64,000 bases of DNA. Source: CAVVFX01 sp963777595. Lineage in GTDB: Bacteria; Acidobacteriota; Terriglobia; Bryobacterales; Bryobacteraceae. This document shows, one piece after another, positions 46,147 through 56,500 of the stretch. The position numbers and the translations under genes were made by a program. The number at the start of each line of letters is the position of its first letter. Within the stretch, counting starts at the first letter, position 1. A model generated the notes under the pieces. The model saw nothing but the letters and a program-made list of their open reading frames with translations, was not told the origin of the DNA and searched no databases. The stretch is from positions 29,131 through 93,130 of the forward strand of contig CAVZRE010000073.1 of assembly GCA_963777595.1 (NCBI GenBank). The letters are read 5' to 3'.

Positions 46147-48975
46147 TCATTGTACCCAGATAGGCGAGGACCACGCCATGTTGTCGTCCACCTGGATGAC
46201 GCGGACGTAGTAATAGCGCGCGCCTTGCTCCGTGTTGGTGAAGGTGAGATTGACATCGCGCTGCATGGGCTGCTGGGTAAAGACAAACTTGTTATTGCAG
46301 ACGATGTCGATCTGGCGGATGGGCTGCGTGCCGGCCACGTGCACGGTGAGCTTGAACGGGCCGGAAACGGGCACGATGTCACCTTGCAGATATTCCTTAC
46401 CGGATTGTGTCACCAGACGGTAGTCGAGCACGATGTTATCGGTCGCCCCGTAAGAATGGCGTGCGCGCATGGAGTCGAGCAGGCCCGTTCGCGTCCCATC
46501 CGGAGACAGGATACAGGCATAAGAGATGTGCGTTGAGAGATGGTCCGAAGCGGCCTCGGTGCCGATTTTGTAACCCTTGGCCCAGGCATTCCATACGTAG
46601 CCCTTGGGTTTAAAGCCTCCGATTTGGGACGCGGGATTGCCTTCGTATGCCGCCTTGGGCGCTCCTTCGTATTCGGCCGAAACGCGATCGCCCTGATAGA
46701 TTTCTACGAGGGGTTCAAGTTCCTGGTTGTTGTCGCGCCAGTCCGTCCCCATGCCTGTCGCGGAGGTATGGGGAATCGCGATGCCGTTGTACTTTTTCAG
46801 GTACTCGTACAATGCGGCTGAGCCGGTCTGGCCTTGCTGCTCCGATTGTGGGATGGGCAGAGTGGGCACACCTCGCTGCGCAAACAGAATGTTGCGATGG
46901 CCGTTGGGATACACGACGCTGCGTTCGTAGGAATAGAAGGGCGTGAAGGTACCCGGCAGGTTCATCAAGTCCGACATTTGCTGCAACAACCAGCTGATGT
47001 AGGGAACGTCGGGACCACCGTCTCCGTTGTGATCGGTGTGGGCGAGAAAATCGAGCTGCGCCGCGTCGATCGCGTAGCGATAGCTTTGGTTGAGCGAGCC
47101 GTCGTTGTTGCCGTCCATGGAAAATTCCGAGTGACGGTGGGTATCGCCGCGATAGATGCGATAGGTCTTACCGGCATCGCGGATTTCGTAGCCGTGAATC
47201 GCCGCCAGATTCCGATGCTCCTCAGGGTCCATCGCCGTGGATAGCAGTTTTTCAAAGAGCCGCGGCTCCAGAGAAGCGGCGGGGGCGGGACGGCCCGCGG
47301 GGATCTTGCCGGCAAACACGTCGGTGTGTTGGAACAGAAATTCTTCAAAATCGCGGTTGTCGGTGGCCCACGCGGCCCAGATATTACCTTCTGCGTCGCT
47401 GGCGAAACCGCCTTTGGTATCCATGCGATCGACGCTGACGGGAAGTTGTAACGGCTCGCTCCACGACTTGCCTTCATAAGCCGTGCCGAAGATCTCCCAA
47501 CCGGCCCGGTGCGCCGGAGTATCGCTTGGCACGTTGCGGATGCGCAGCAAACGATGGCGGAAGAACAGCCACATGCGTCCATCGGCGGCACGCTGCAAGG
47601 TGGGGAAATCGTTGTAGCCCTGGATGTCGTAACCGGGCATGTCTTGCGGCAACGAGGTATTGACGTCAGCGGCCGGATTGGACCACTTGGCCCCGTCCCA
47701 GACGGCGACACTCATGGTTCGCCACTGATACAGGCGCGTGCCTTGCTGCTTGACCAGGAAACCGGTGTCCTTACCCCAGTTTGTTCCGCTCTCGTTCCAG
47801 GCAGCCCAGAGCCGGTTTTCTTTGTCGCAGGCCAGGCTGACATGGGCCTCGAAGCGCGGGGTGGACGCCACTGCCATGGCGGCGCCCCAGTGGCCATCGG
47901 CCCAGGATCGCATCCGGACATCGTAGTTGCCCTGGTCATAGGTATCCCACGCGACATACACGCGACCGGCTCCGTCCGCGGCGATGGCCGGCTGCCAATC
48001 GTTGGCGAGGGAGTCGGATACCTTTTCTTCTTCCGACCAGTTTTCGCCGTCATAACGTCGCGCGAAGATATCGGACTTTCCGTTGCGGAAGCCCTGCCAG
48101 ACGACCCACAGGTTGCCATTCGAATCGGTGGTGACGTCGTGATAAATGTCGGGTTGAGGAGCGTTGGTCAGACGTTCCGGCGCGACCCATGCCTTACCGT
48201 CAAAACGGCTGCCATACAGATCGAAGTTGCCGTCTTTCTGCTGCGACCAGATGGCCCACATACCATTCTTCTTATCCCGGCCCAGTTTGACGATGAAGAC
48301 ATCGCCGGGGGTATCGAGCACGCTCATGCGGGGCAGCCAGCGAGTGCCGTCGAAGCGCCGGGCGAAGACGCGGTCGCCGGCGGGATCCCAGGCGAGCCAG
48401 CTCATCCACATCTCGCGGCCAGCGCCACGCGTGATGGTGGGAAAGTCGTTCTGATACTCGCTGGTGGAGAGTTCGAGCGGTGTAGGAACCACGTCGACCG
48501 CAATGTTACCGGCGGGCGGTGCGAGTTTCGCCGCAAAAGGCATTACGGTCAGGTTGCCGTGAAGCGTCTTAATCGTCAGACGAGTCCCCAAGCTGCCTTT
48601 GACCTCGATGAGAACACCGGGGATCAGGATGGGCGTGCGAGGTTCGTGGACCGGCTCATCGTCCCAGGGACGGGTAACAAACAGCGGACCTTTGTGGGTG
48701 GCGAGCGACCATCCTTCTTTATCGACCTTATTGCCCGGGCGCGGATGCCAATCGCGAATGCGAAGAATGGAGCCGCCGGTGACGCTGGCTGTACCGTCCC
48801 ATTTGGCGGGCACTTTGTCATTGACGCCGAAGCGCACACGAACGGTCCGTACCGTGTTATCGACGTCGACCGCGGCGTCGCCTCCGGCTTGTGAAAACAG
48901 CACACCACGCTGCCAGCCGACCGCAAGTGCCGCCAGGGCGATGACCGCAGAGGAAATCAGTCGATTGCTCTTCAT
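46147..48975 (-). CDS. Exported beta-propeller/PHP-like (DUF3604-like) protein
   Basis: 942 residues with an uncleaved or signal-type N-terminal helix (ISSAVIALAALAVGW). Residues about 150-590 hold repeated 'G.LW..W....' units (NGMWAIWSQQKDGNFDLYGSRF, NLWVVWQGFRNGKSDIFARRY), predicting a beta propeller. From about 640 a metal-dependent PHP-like domain begins (YRGDTHRHSEFSMDG, DFLAHTDHNGDGGPD), followed by IPHTSATGMGTDWR and SYACILSPDGTR, and a final beta domain. GDTHRHSE is the HxH metal entrance of this group. The substrate is unknown; phosphoesters or sugar derivatives are possible. Its stop overlaps the stop-proximal end of no gene, but its start overlaps the upstream ligase stop by 4 bases, so the two are co-translated. 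Confidence 0.8.
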   Translation of the reverse strand: MKSNRLISSAVIALAALAVGWQRGVLFSQAGGDAAVDVDNTVRTVRVRFGVNDKVPAKWDGTASVTGGSILRIRDWHPRPGNKVDKEGWSLATHKGPLFVTRPWDDEPVHEPRTPILIPGVLIEVKGSLGTRLTIKTLHGNLTVMPFAAKLAPPAGNIAVDVVPTPLELSTSEYQNDFPTITRGAGREMWMSWLAWDPAGDRVFARRFDGTRWLPRMSVLDTPGDVFIVKLGRDKKNGMWAIWSQQKDGNFDLYGSRFDGKAWVAPERLTNAPQPDIYHDVTTDSNGNLWVVWQGFRNGKSDIFARRYDGENWSEEEKVSDSLANDWQPAIAADGAGRVYVAWDTYDQGNYDVRMRSWADGHWGAAMAVASTPRFEAHVSLACDKENRLWAAWNESGTNWGKDTGFLVKQQGTRLYQWRTMSVAVWDGAKWSNPAADVNTSLPQDMPGYDIQGYNDFPTLQRAADGRMWLFFRHRLLRIRNVPSDTPAHRAGWEIFGTAYEGKSWSEPLQLPVSVDRMDTKGGFASDAEGNIWAAWATDNRDFEEFLFQHTDVFAGKIPAGRPAPAASLEPRLFEKLLSTAMDPEEHRNLAAIHGYEIRDAGKTYRIYRGDTHRHSEFSMDGNNDGSLNQSYRYAIDAAQLDFLAHTDHNGDGGPDVPYISWLLQQMSDLMNLPGTFTPFYSYERSVVYPNGHRNILFAQRGVPTLPIPQSEQQGQTGSAALYEYLKKYNGIAIPHTSATGMGTDWRDNNQELEPLVEIYQGDRVSAEYEGAPKAAYEGNPASQIGGFKPKGYVWNAWAKGYKIGTEAASDHLSTHISYACILSPDGTRTGLLDSMRARHSYGATDNIVLDYRLVTQSGKEYLQGDIVPVSGPFKLTVHVAGTQPIRQIDIVCNNKFVFTQQPMQRDVNLTFTNTEQGARYYYVRVIQVDDNMAWSSPIWVQ

Positions 48976-50543
48976 CCTTGCACCCTCTTCTCTTTCCCTG
49001 CCCAGAATTGTTCACGCAGTTCACGCTTCAAGATCTTGCCCGTGCCGGTTTTGGGCAGGGCCTCCGACCGGAAATGAAACATGCGCGGGATTTTGAATTT
49101 GCCGAGCCGCTGCTGCAGATACTCCACGAGTTCGGCTTCATCGAGCGTAGCTCCTTCTTTCAGCACGACGAAGGCAACGGGGACTTCGCCCCACTTCGGA
49201 TCGGGCGCAGCAACCACGCAGTTCTCCAGCACTGCGTCGTGCGCCGAAATCGCTTTCTCGACTTCGATTGAAGAAATATTTTCGCCGCCGCTGATGATGA
49301 TGTCTTTCTTGCGATCGACGATGTGAATGAACCCATGCTCGTCCCAGACGGCCATGTCGCCCGAATGGAACCAGGCGCCGGACATCACCGCAGCGGTGGC
49401 TTGCGGCTCATTGTAGTAACCGTCCATGACGTTGTCGCCGCGGATCACGACTTCACCGGTGCTTTGCCCGTCCCGGGGAACATCGTGCATCCGCGGATCG
49501 ACGACACGGATCTCGCACCCCGGCATCGGCCAACCGGCCATCGACTGGCGCCGGTAACGATCGCCTTCGTTGGTATAGACCACGGTCGATTTCGGACGGG
49601 CATCGCTGGCCACGGGGCTGGTTTCGGTAAGCCCGTATCCGGCAGTGGCAGGGCACTTGAACGTCCGCTCGAGTGCCGCGATGAGTTCGGGCGACGAGGC
49701 CGCGCCTCCGACGTGAATCTCTTTGAGACTGGAGGTGTCGAACTTGCCAAGGTCGGGGCAATTCAGCAAGGCATTCGCCATGGTCGGGACCAGAGACATG
49801 GTGGTAGCGCGCTCATCCTGAATGAGCCTCATGACTCCGGAGGGTTCGAAGCGGCGCACCATCACTTGTTTGAGGCCTGCCATGGTGGAGGATTGCGGAC
49901 GTCCCCAGCCGTTGGCGTGGAATAACGGGATGGTGTGCAGTTCGATGCCGGTGTCGTCCTTGATGAACGTGGCCAGCACGGAGAGCGCGTGAAGGTACAG
50001 CGTCCGGTGAGCCAGCATGACTCCCTTGGGAGTGCCGGTGCTGCCGCTGGTATAGAAGAGTTCAGCGATGGAGTTTTCGTCAACCGTCATGAAGTCGACG
50101 GGCTTGGGCGCGCCGCGATTGAGCAGTGTATCGTATTCGCCGTTATCGAGGTTCACGAGTTTCCGAATTCCCGGGCAGCAACGCCGGATCTCCTCGGCGA
50201 GCGGCGCAAAATCATTCTCATAGAGCAGCATTTTCGCGCCGGAGTGATTGAGAATATTGATCAATTCGACCGGCGTGAGGCGGACGTTGAGCGGCATGAC
50301 GATGGCTTTCGCCATCACCACGCCGTAATAGCCTTCGAGGAGCTTGTGCGTGTTAAAGCTGATGTAGGCGATGCGGTCGCCGGTCTCCGTGCCTTCATCC
50401 ACGAGCGCCGCGGCCAGACGCTCACACCGTTCCGCAAACTGGCTGTAAGTGAAGCGCGCCTCGCCTGAGACGAGAGCTTCCTTGTTCGCGTACAGATCGA
50501 CAGCTCGGTACAGGCAGCGGATCGGCGTCAGCGGAATGATCAT
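48972..50543 (-). CDS. Acyl-CoA synthetase (AMP-forming)
   Basis: About 523 residues from the ATG at 50543, chosen for its ribosome site (GGAGAG) and the family start (IIPLTPIRCLYRAVDLYA). ANL-superfamily ligase motifs: P-loop ELFYTSGSTGTPKGVML (about 170), PLFHANGWG, GYGLTETSPV, WFHSGDMAVWDEHG, DRKKDIIISGGENISSIE and the catalytic Lys near the end (PKTGTGKILKREL). It is close to medium/long-chain or aryl-acyl-CoA ligases of the AlkK type. The downstream gene overlaps by ATGA. The acid activated is unknown. Confidence 0.88.
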   Translation of the reverse strand: MIIPLTPIRCLYRAVDLYANKEALVSGEARFTYSQFAERCERLAAALVDEGTETGDRIAYISFNTHKLLEGYYGVVMAKAIVMPLNVRLTPVELINILNHSGAKMLLYENDFAPLAEEIRRCCPGIRKLVNLDNGEYDTLLNRGAPKPVDFMTVDENSIAELFYTSGSTGTPKGVMLAHRTLYLHALSVLATFIKDDTGIELHTIPLFHANGWGRPQSSTMAGLKQVMVRRFEPSGVMRLIQDERATTMSLVPTMANALLNCPDLGKFDTSSLKEIHVGGAASSPELIAALERTFKCPATAGYGLTETSPVASDARPKSTVVYTNEGDRYRRQSMAGWPMPGCEIRVVDPRMHDVPRDGQSTGEVVIRGDNVMDGYYNEPQATAAVMSGAWFHSGDMAVWDEHGFIHIVDRKKDIIISGGENISSIEVEKAISAHDAVLENCVVAAPDPKWGEVPVAFVVLKEGATLDEAELVEYLQQRLGKFKIPRMFHFRSEALPKTGTGKILKRELREQFWAGKEKRVQG

Positions 50544-50720
50544 TCGAGGTTTCTCTCCGGAAACTCCTGCATTGTACTGCAGACGCATTGCTGGATGGGA
50601 GAGTGGGGCGCCCGACAACCATACGGTTCGTCTAACGGCGGTCTTGGGTTTCGTGCACTCCTGTGCGCGGACTCCGAGCCGCCGACGGGAAATGTTCTTG
50701 TGCCGCTTCGCTCACCTTCG

Positions 50721-51332
50721 TCAGGTGGATTGTTGCGGGCGAGGGAGCCCCTTTGCCGAGGCCTCGGCTCCAGGCGGTTCACGGAACGGCTCCACGGAAA
50801 TGCGCTCGTAACACACTTCCAGCACGTCCAGGTTTTCTGTACCGCCCGGCGCTTGGAGAACTACGCGATCGCCCGCTGCCGACTTCATCAACGCGCGGCC
50901 CAGAGGCGACACCCAACTGATGTGGTTGCGGTCGAGATCGACCTCGTCGGTGCCCACGATGCTCACTACTCGCTCCGTTCCCGCGGCATTGGCATAGCGC
51001 ACGGTCGCTCCGAAGAAGACCTTAATCGCCGCCTGACCGGCTCTCGGACTTTCCGGGTCAACCACTTCCGCGGCCTCGATTCGCTTGGTGAGAAAGCGAA
51101 TCCTCCCATCGATCTGGCGCAGCCGCCGTTTGCCGTACTGATAGTCGGCGTTTTCACTGCGATCGCCGTTGGCGGCAGCCCATGCTACTACCTCCGTCAC
51201 GGCTGGGCGTTCCCTGGTGAGCAGAAACCGGTGCTCGTCTTTGAGTCGCTGCAGGCCGCCCGGCGTTATGTAGTTCTTGCCTGGCGCCGCGTGCTCGTCC
51301 CGTGGCGGTCTTCTCGTAAACCCTTTTCGCAT
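50721..51332 (-). CDS. greB: Transcription elongation factor GreB
   Basis: About 203 residues from the ATG at 51332 with GGAAGGA upstream; a TTG 21 bases earlier is open but lacks a site. The N-terminal coiled-coil finger carries the tip motif GDRSENADYQYGKRRLRQIDGRI with the acidic D-x-x-E pair that activates RNA polymerase backtrack cleavage. The C-terminal FKBP-like domain has VSIVGTDEVDLDRNHISWVSPLGRALM. The YQYGKRRLR form of the tip and the 30-residue basic N-terminal extension fit GreB rather than GreA. Its tail (EASAKGLPRPQQST) is an unstructured addition. Single-gene unit. Confidence 0.92.
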   Translation of the reverse strand: MRKGFTRRPPRDEHAAPGKNYITPGGLQRLKDEHRFLLTRERPAVTEVVAWAAANGDRSENADYQYGKRRLRQIDGRIRFLTKRIEAAEVVDPESPRAGQAAIKVFFGATVRYANAAGTERVVSIVGTDEVDLDRNHISWVSPLGRALMKSAAGDRVVLQAPGGTENLDVLEVCYERISVEPFREPPGAEASAKGLPRPQQST

Positions 51333-51564
51333 CTGTTCGTCCTTCCAGGGCAACTCCGGGGGGGTTTTGCACGCAGGGGGCCTGCGATCCTAACCGATTG
51401 TTTCACGTCTTCCCATCTTTTATCGACCCATATCCATCATCTCGAGCGAGTGCCTGCGAAGGCAGCGTGAGCAGCACTCGATTGAATGCGGTTGCCGGCG
51501 ATGGCTTCATGAGTGGGTCCGACCGATGATGCAGGTCGGGCATATACTGTCCTCAAGGACACAA

Positions 51565-53037
51565 ATGAATCGACGCACTTTCCTTGGCGCGATTGCCGCC
51601 GCCGGACTCCTCAAAGCCGACCAGCCCTGGATCGACTTATATGACGGCCACAGCCTGGAGAACTGGCGGCCCAGCGAAAATAAAGCTTCGTGGAAAGTGA
51701 TTGGGGGAAATCTGGCTGCGGACGGGCCCCGATCGCACCTGTTTTATACCGGTCCGGTGAATCAGGCGATGTTCAAGAACTTCGAATTGGAAGTGGAATG
51801 CCTGGCGCATCACGATTGCAATTCCGGAGTCTACTTCCACACGGCCTATCAGGAAAAAGGGTTTCCGATCAAGGGCTTCGAGGTGCAGGTCAACAATACC
51901 GCGAGCGGCGAGGGCACCTATCGAGAGCGGAAGAAAACAGGCTCCCTGTACGGCATCCGAAACATTTACAAACAATTCATTCCCGACGACCAGTGGTTTA
52001 AGATTCATGTTCTGGTGCGCGGCAAGAGCGTGCAGATACGGCTTGACGGCATGCTGGTGGTGGATTATGTAGAGCCGACTCCGCCGATCATTCCCGATGG
52101 CGCGGAAACACAGCGTTTCCTCGATCGGGGCACGTTTGCACTGCAGTGCCACAACGACGGCTCGAAAGCGCTCTTCCGCAGCGTCCGGGTGCGTCCGTTG
52201 CCCGACGGTCTACCCACGCCCGGCGAGTCTCCGGTGGTGGACGGCACTTACCGTGAGATTATCCAGATCGGACGGCACAATCTTCCGATGGTCGACTATC
52301 ATGTCCATCTGAAGGAAGGGCTCACGCTCGAGCAGGCTCTAAACAAATCGCGCCGCGACGGTATTGAGTATGGCATCGCGGTCAACTGCGGAAAGTTCAA
52401 TCCGGTGCAGGACGACCGCGGCGCCCGGGCCTACGTCGACAGCATGAAGGGACAGCCCTGTTTCATCGCCATGCAGGCGGAAGGGCGTGAATGGACCCAG
52501 ATGTTCTCGCGCCAGACAGTCGCGTTGTTCGATTACGTCTTCACCGATTCGATGACCTGGACCGACAATCACGGGCGCCGGCTACGTCTTTGGATACCCG
52601 AGGAGCTTGGCGCCATCCCGGATACACGGGAGTTCATGGACACGCTGGTCGAGCGCACTGTCGGCATTCTGGAACACGAGCCGGTGGATATCTACGTTAA
52701 TCCAACCTATCTTCCGCCGGTGATCGCGCAGAATTATGACAGCCTTTGGACCGAGGAGCGGATGAAGAAGGTAGCCGGCGCGGCCGCAAGTAATAGCGTG
52801 GCTATCGAGTTGAATGACCGCTACAAGATTCCGAGCGCCAATTTTGTGCGCGTGGCCAAGGCCGCGGGTTGCAAGTTTACGTTCGGCACAAATCCCTCAA
52901 AGCCGTCCGAACTCGGAAGGTCGGAATACGGACTGCATATGGTGGAGGAGTGCAAGCTCACGTGGCAGGACTTTTTCGTTCCAGGCGCCTGGGGGCCGAA
53001 GGCGATCGAGCGCAAAGGCGGCGCGTTGAAGTCGTAG
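51565..53037 (+). CDS. DUF1080 (3-keto-disaccharide hydrolase-like) domain fused to a PHP/amidohydrolase-like domain
   Basis: About 490 residues. The ATG at 51565 gives a twin-arginine-type leader (MNRRTFLGAIAAAGLLKA). Residues about 20-220 form the DUF1080 concanavalin-like sandwich (DLYDGHSLENWRPSENKASWKVIGGNL, LEVECLAHHDCNSGVYF, GFEVQVNNT, IYKQFIPDDQWFKIHVLVRG). From about 245 a TIM-barrel metal-enzyme-like domain begins (LPMVDYHVHLKEGLTLEQAL) and runs through VDIYVNPTYLPPVIA to FTFGTNPSKPSELGRSEYGL. HVHL is the N-terminal metal motif. The C-terminal ligand set is only partly visible. It probably acts on oligosaccharide or its oxidised products in the periplasm. It follows greB divergently. 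Confidence 0.83.
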   Translation: MNRRTFLGAIAAAGLLKADQPWIDLYDGHSLENWRPSENKASWKVIGGNLAADGPRSHLFYTGPVNQAMFKNFELEVECLAHHDCNSGVYFHTAYQEKGFPIKGFEVQVNNTASGEGTYRERKKTGSLYGIRNIYKQFIPDDQWFKIHVLVRGKSVQIRLDGMLVVDYVEPTPPIIPDGAETQRFLDRGTFALQCHNDGSKALFRSVRVRPLPDGLPTPGESPVVDGTYREIIQIGRHNLPMVDYHVHLKEGLTLEQALNKSRRDGIEYGIAVNCGKFNPVQDDRGARAYVDSMKGQPCFIAMQAEGREWTQMFSRQTVALFDYVFTDSMTWTDNHGRRLRLWIPEELGAIPDTREFMDTLVERTVGILEHEPVDIYVNPTYLPPVIAQNYDSLWTEERMKKVAGAAASNSVAIELNDRYKIPSANFVRVAKAAGCKFTFGTNPSKPSELGRSEYGLHMVEECKLTWQDFFVPGAWGPKAIERKGGALKS

Positions 53038-53072
53038 GATTGGGAAGGCAAGCGGTGCGGTCAGGCGAGCCG

Positions 53073-53297
53073 TCAAACTAAGGCTTTGCGAGCCTGCCAC
53101 CAGCGCCGGGCGGCGACGACAGACCAGACACCTTCTACGAGTCCGAAGGGCCATGCCCCTTGCAGGAAGCCGTAGGTGGAGCCCAGCACACAGGACACGG
53201 CAAACGCCAGGATGTACCACGAACTGCGGGACTCCAAAGCGTAAGTGACTAACATCGTGGTAACGGCAAATAGGCCGAATAAAGTAAGTGCATCCAT
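53073..53297 (-). CDS. Small membrane protein
   Basis: 74 residues with two or three hydrophobic segments (ALTLFGLFAVTTMLVTYAL, WYILAFAVSCVLGSTYGFL, WPFGLVEGVWSVVAA) and a basic end (RRWWQARK). No family name can be given with confidence; small proteins of this pattern occur widely as conserved hypotheticals. It is convergent with the DUF1080 gene, 35 bp between stops. Confidence 0.65.
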   Translation of the reverse strand: MDALTLFGLFAVTTMLVTYALESRSSWYILAFAVSCVLGSTYGFLQGAWPFGLVEGVWSVVAARRWWQARKALV

Positions 53298-53451
53298 AAG
53301 TAAGATTAGTTGCGGCCCGGCAGGAACGGCCGGCTTGCCTGCATGCTACACACTGCTCGAGTGTCTATCAGCAAGTGTAAGGGGCGCTGTTGGGCTGTGT
53401 CCAATTGCAACTTTTTATGGTTTGCATCGGGGGCGCGTTGAGCGGCACACT

Positions 53452-53489
53452 AATAAAAATGCGCCGGCTTGAAAAAACAAGACGGCGCA
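53452..53489 (-). terminator. Rho-independent terminator of the TonB-receptor gene
   Basis: A 12-bp stem (TGCGCCGTCTTG / CAAGCCGGCGCA on the minus strand, with one mismatch) and a T-rich loop occupies 53460-53489 and is followed on the minus strand by TTTTTATT. It lies about 38 bp past the receptor stop. Confidence 0.8.
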
Positions 53490-53527
53490 GTCAAAAGACG
53501 AGAATTGGGACTTTCCGCGTTAGCGGG

Positions 53528-56500
53528 TTAGAACGTCACGCGCATTGCAACCTGCACGTATCGAGGAGGACGCGCTCCGGTTGGCGTGAGGAAAGCAGTA
53601 TTGACCTGTGCGCCCGATACGTTGAACTGTGCAGTCGAGTTGATCGCATTGAACTGCGTGTGGTTGAACGTATTGTAAGTTTCGAGGCGCAGCATGATCC
53701 TGGCCCGCTCTTTGAAGGGGATAGTGCGATAGAGCGACAGATCCCAATTGTTGGTTCCAGGGCCAGTCAGGGTGCCTTGGCCCAGGTTGCCGAACTCCGG
53801 CGCCGTGCTCGTCGAGAGCCATGGGCCGGCATTGGCAACAGTGGCTTGGCCGGCGGGCTCAGGCGGAGGCGCAAACCGGACGGAGAGGGGGCCGGTCGGG
53901 TTTATCACTTCCATCCTGGCGCCCTCCGCAGGCGTGCCGGTCGGCGTGGTAATGCCCGTGATCAGGCTGTAACCAGGAGTGATGGGGGTACCCGTCATCA
54001 TTCGAGTGACACCGGAAAGCTCCCAATTGTCCGTGACCCAACCGAGGGCCCGGTAGCCCGTCATCTTGCCGGGTTTCGGCAGGAGGTAGTAGAAGGTGCC
54101 GGTGAACACGCTCGATTTATTGAAGCTGGCCGGGCCATAGTTGCGCGAGCGCGGATCGAGGAACGGATCCACCGCGCTGCCGTACGAGTCCGCGGTGTCT
54201 AGGGCTTTGCTGAAGGTGTAATTGGCGCCGACATTGATGCCGTGGGAAAGGCGATGCTGAGCGGAAAGCAGCATCGCATGGTAGTTCGAGTTCGTCGCGA
54301 ATTCGCGAAGATAGATGGTGCCGTAGGCGGAGTAAGGTTCCAGGAAGTTGGTCGACAGCGCGCTGGTGTTTTGCGGATTCTTGTTTTGCGGATTGAGGTT
54401 CAGGAAATCTGCGCCCGGAGCTACGGCATTGATATTCCGTTCATCGAGGAGATGGCGGCCGAGCGAGCCGGTGTACCCGGCGGAGAAGACGTTCGTGCCG
54501 ATTCGGCGATCGATGCTCACGTTAAAGTTGTAAACCTGTTGCTGGTGCGGAACGGAGGAGAGAGAATACACCGTGCCGGACGGCGCCAGATAGGATGAAG
54601 CGGCCGATGCCGCGATGCCGGACAGGGTTCCGTAGTAGGTGGTTGGCGAGTAAACCGCCGGCGGATTGCCGGACAGGTTCATGGTGGGATTGCCTTCGAT
54701 CCGATCGAAGTACATGCCGCCGCCGCCGCGAATGGATGTCTTTCCATCTTTGAACGGATCCCAGGCGAAACCGAACCGGGGACCGACTGCGATCGGAGCA
54801 TTCTTGAAAATGCCGGCGGGAGTGCCGTTCTTGCCGCCGGTTACCATGCCGTCCGCGGGATTGCCGACACCGGGGACAAAGTCGCCGACCTGCCCCTGGC
54901 CGTACACCGTGCCCGTGATGGGATCGATGCCCACGTTTTTGCCGTTAACCACCGCCGGACGAATCAACACGGGCGCCGTCGCCGGGTCCCACGCCGCCGG
55001 CGAGAAGGACGAGATCAGTTGCCGCGAATCATACTGCGGCGGATCGTGATAGAAGCGGACGCCCCAACTGATCGACAGGTTGCTCTTCACTTTCCAATCG
55101 TCTTGCAAGAACCATTCCGTGTTGGTGAAAAGGTAGTTGCGACTGCGGCTGCGCGAGCGGCTTCCGAATAGCTGTCGTAGTTGCCGAGCAGCGCGTTGGC
55201 GTAGGAATTGTTGGCATCGTTCGGATTGTTGGTATCGGTATTGAAGCTGAGCGCTGCCGCTGTTCGGGCGCACTGGCGCTCTGGATTTTCTGGGTATGCT
55301 CGAAATAGATGCCCATCTTGAAAACGTGCGAGCCCTTGACCTTACTGACGTTGTCGATGACGCTGAAGATGGTGTTCTGGTTGAAGTAGGGAGTGCCGTC
55401 GTTCGCAGGGACGGATTGGCGTAATTCTGAACGCTGCTGAAGGTCATGTGCCGGAATCAGATTCAGCGGGTTCAGTGCGGGATTGCGCTGCGGGATATTG
55501 ATTCCCAGCTTGGTGCGGTTCACCAGGTTCGGGAAACTCCGGCCCGAAGTTCAGCGTGTTCTGGCTGACGGCGACCGAAGTCTCGTTGAACAGCGTGGGA
55601 GAGATCGTGTTGGTGGAGTGCAGGGTTGCCAGGCGGCCCGGCTGCGTGTACGTAAACGGGCTCATAACGAAGTTCAGCGAACCCGCGACCCACCCCGCAG
55701 TGCCTCCGCTGTAAGGCACCTCCTGGTTGTCGGCATTATTGCTGAGGCTGACATATAGCTGCCAGTTCTGCGTCGGAGCGTAATCGACTCGGGCTGTTTC
55801 GGTGCGGCGATTGTAAGGTTCGGACGCCGCGACATAGTAGTTCCAGTTATAGACGTTCTTGGAGTTGGGATCAACGAAGTTGGGCAGCGGGAACATGTTG
55901 AGAATTGCCTGCCCGATGGGGCTGAAGCGCGAAGCCGGAATGATATTCCCGGGGAATTGTTTCTTCGCGTTCAGCGGATCTTCAACTGTGATCACAGTGC
56001 CATTGGTATTTTTCGATGCCGTGAAATTGCCTTGGCGTTCGAGCGCGGTGGGCACCGTCTTTTCGTTGACCGAGTAAGAGACAATTTGGCGCTGATATTC
56101 CTGGTTGAAGAAGAAGAACAGATTTTTGTGGCCGCGATAGATTTTAGGCAGAACCACGGGGCCGCCAATCATATAGCTGCCGATGTTATAGCGGTACTTT
56201 TGACGCGGTTGCCCAGCTTCGTTGGAGAAGAAATTATTGGCGTTCAAATCTTCATTGCGGAAATAGTAAGCCACTTGCCCGTGCAATTGGGTCCCGCCGC
56301 CCTTCGTGATTACGTTAATTGAGGTGGGGTTACGTCCGTTCTCGGCCGAGTAGGCCGACATCAGCACCTTGACTTCGGCAACCGAATCCATAGACGGCAT
56401 GCTATGCACCGTGGTATTCGAACCCGTATCGAGATTGGTCACGCCGTCGATCGTCATATTCTTGGAATCGTTGCGGCCACCGAGGATGTAGATATTGCTG

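Noticed and set aside
47509..48894. 461-residue plus-strand open frame over the propeller/PHP-like gene
   Set aside because: It is a shadow of the well-supported minus-strand gene at 46147-48975; no recognisable motif.
53390..54202. 270-residue plus-strand frame near the end of the TonB-receptor gene
   Set aside because: Shadow of the barrel-coding frame on the minus strand and it runs through the receptor's terminator.
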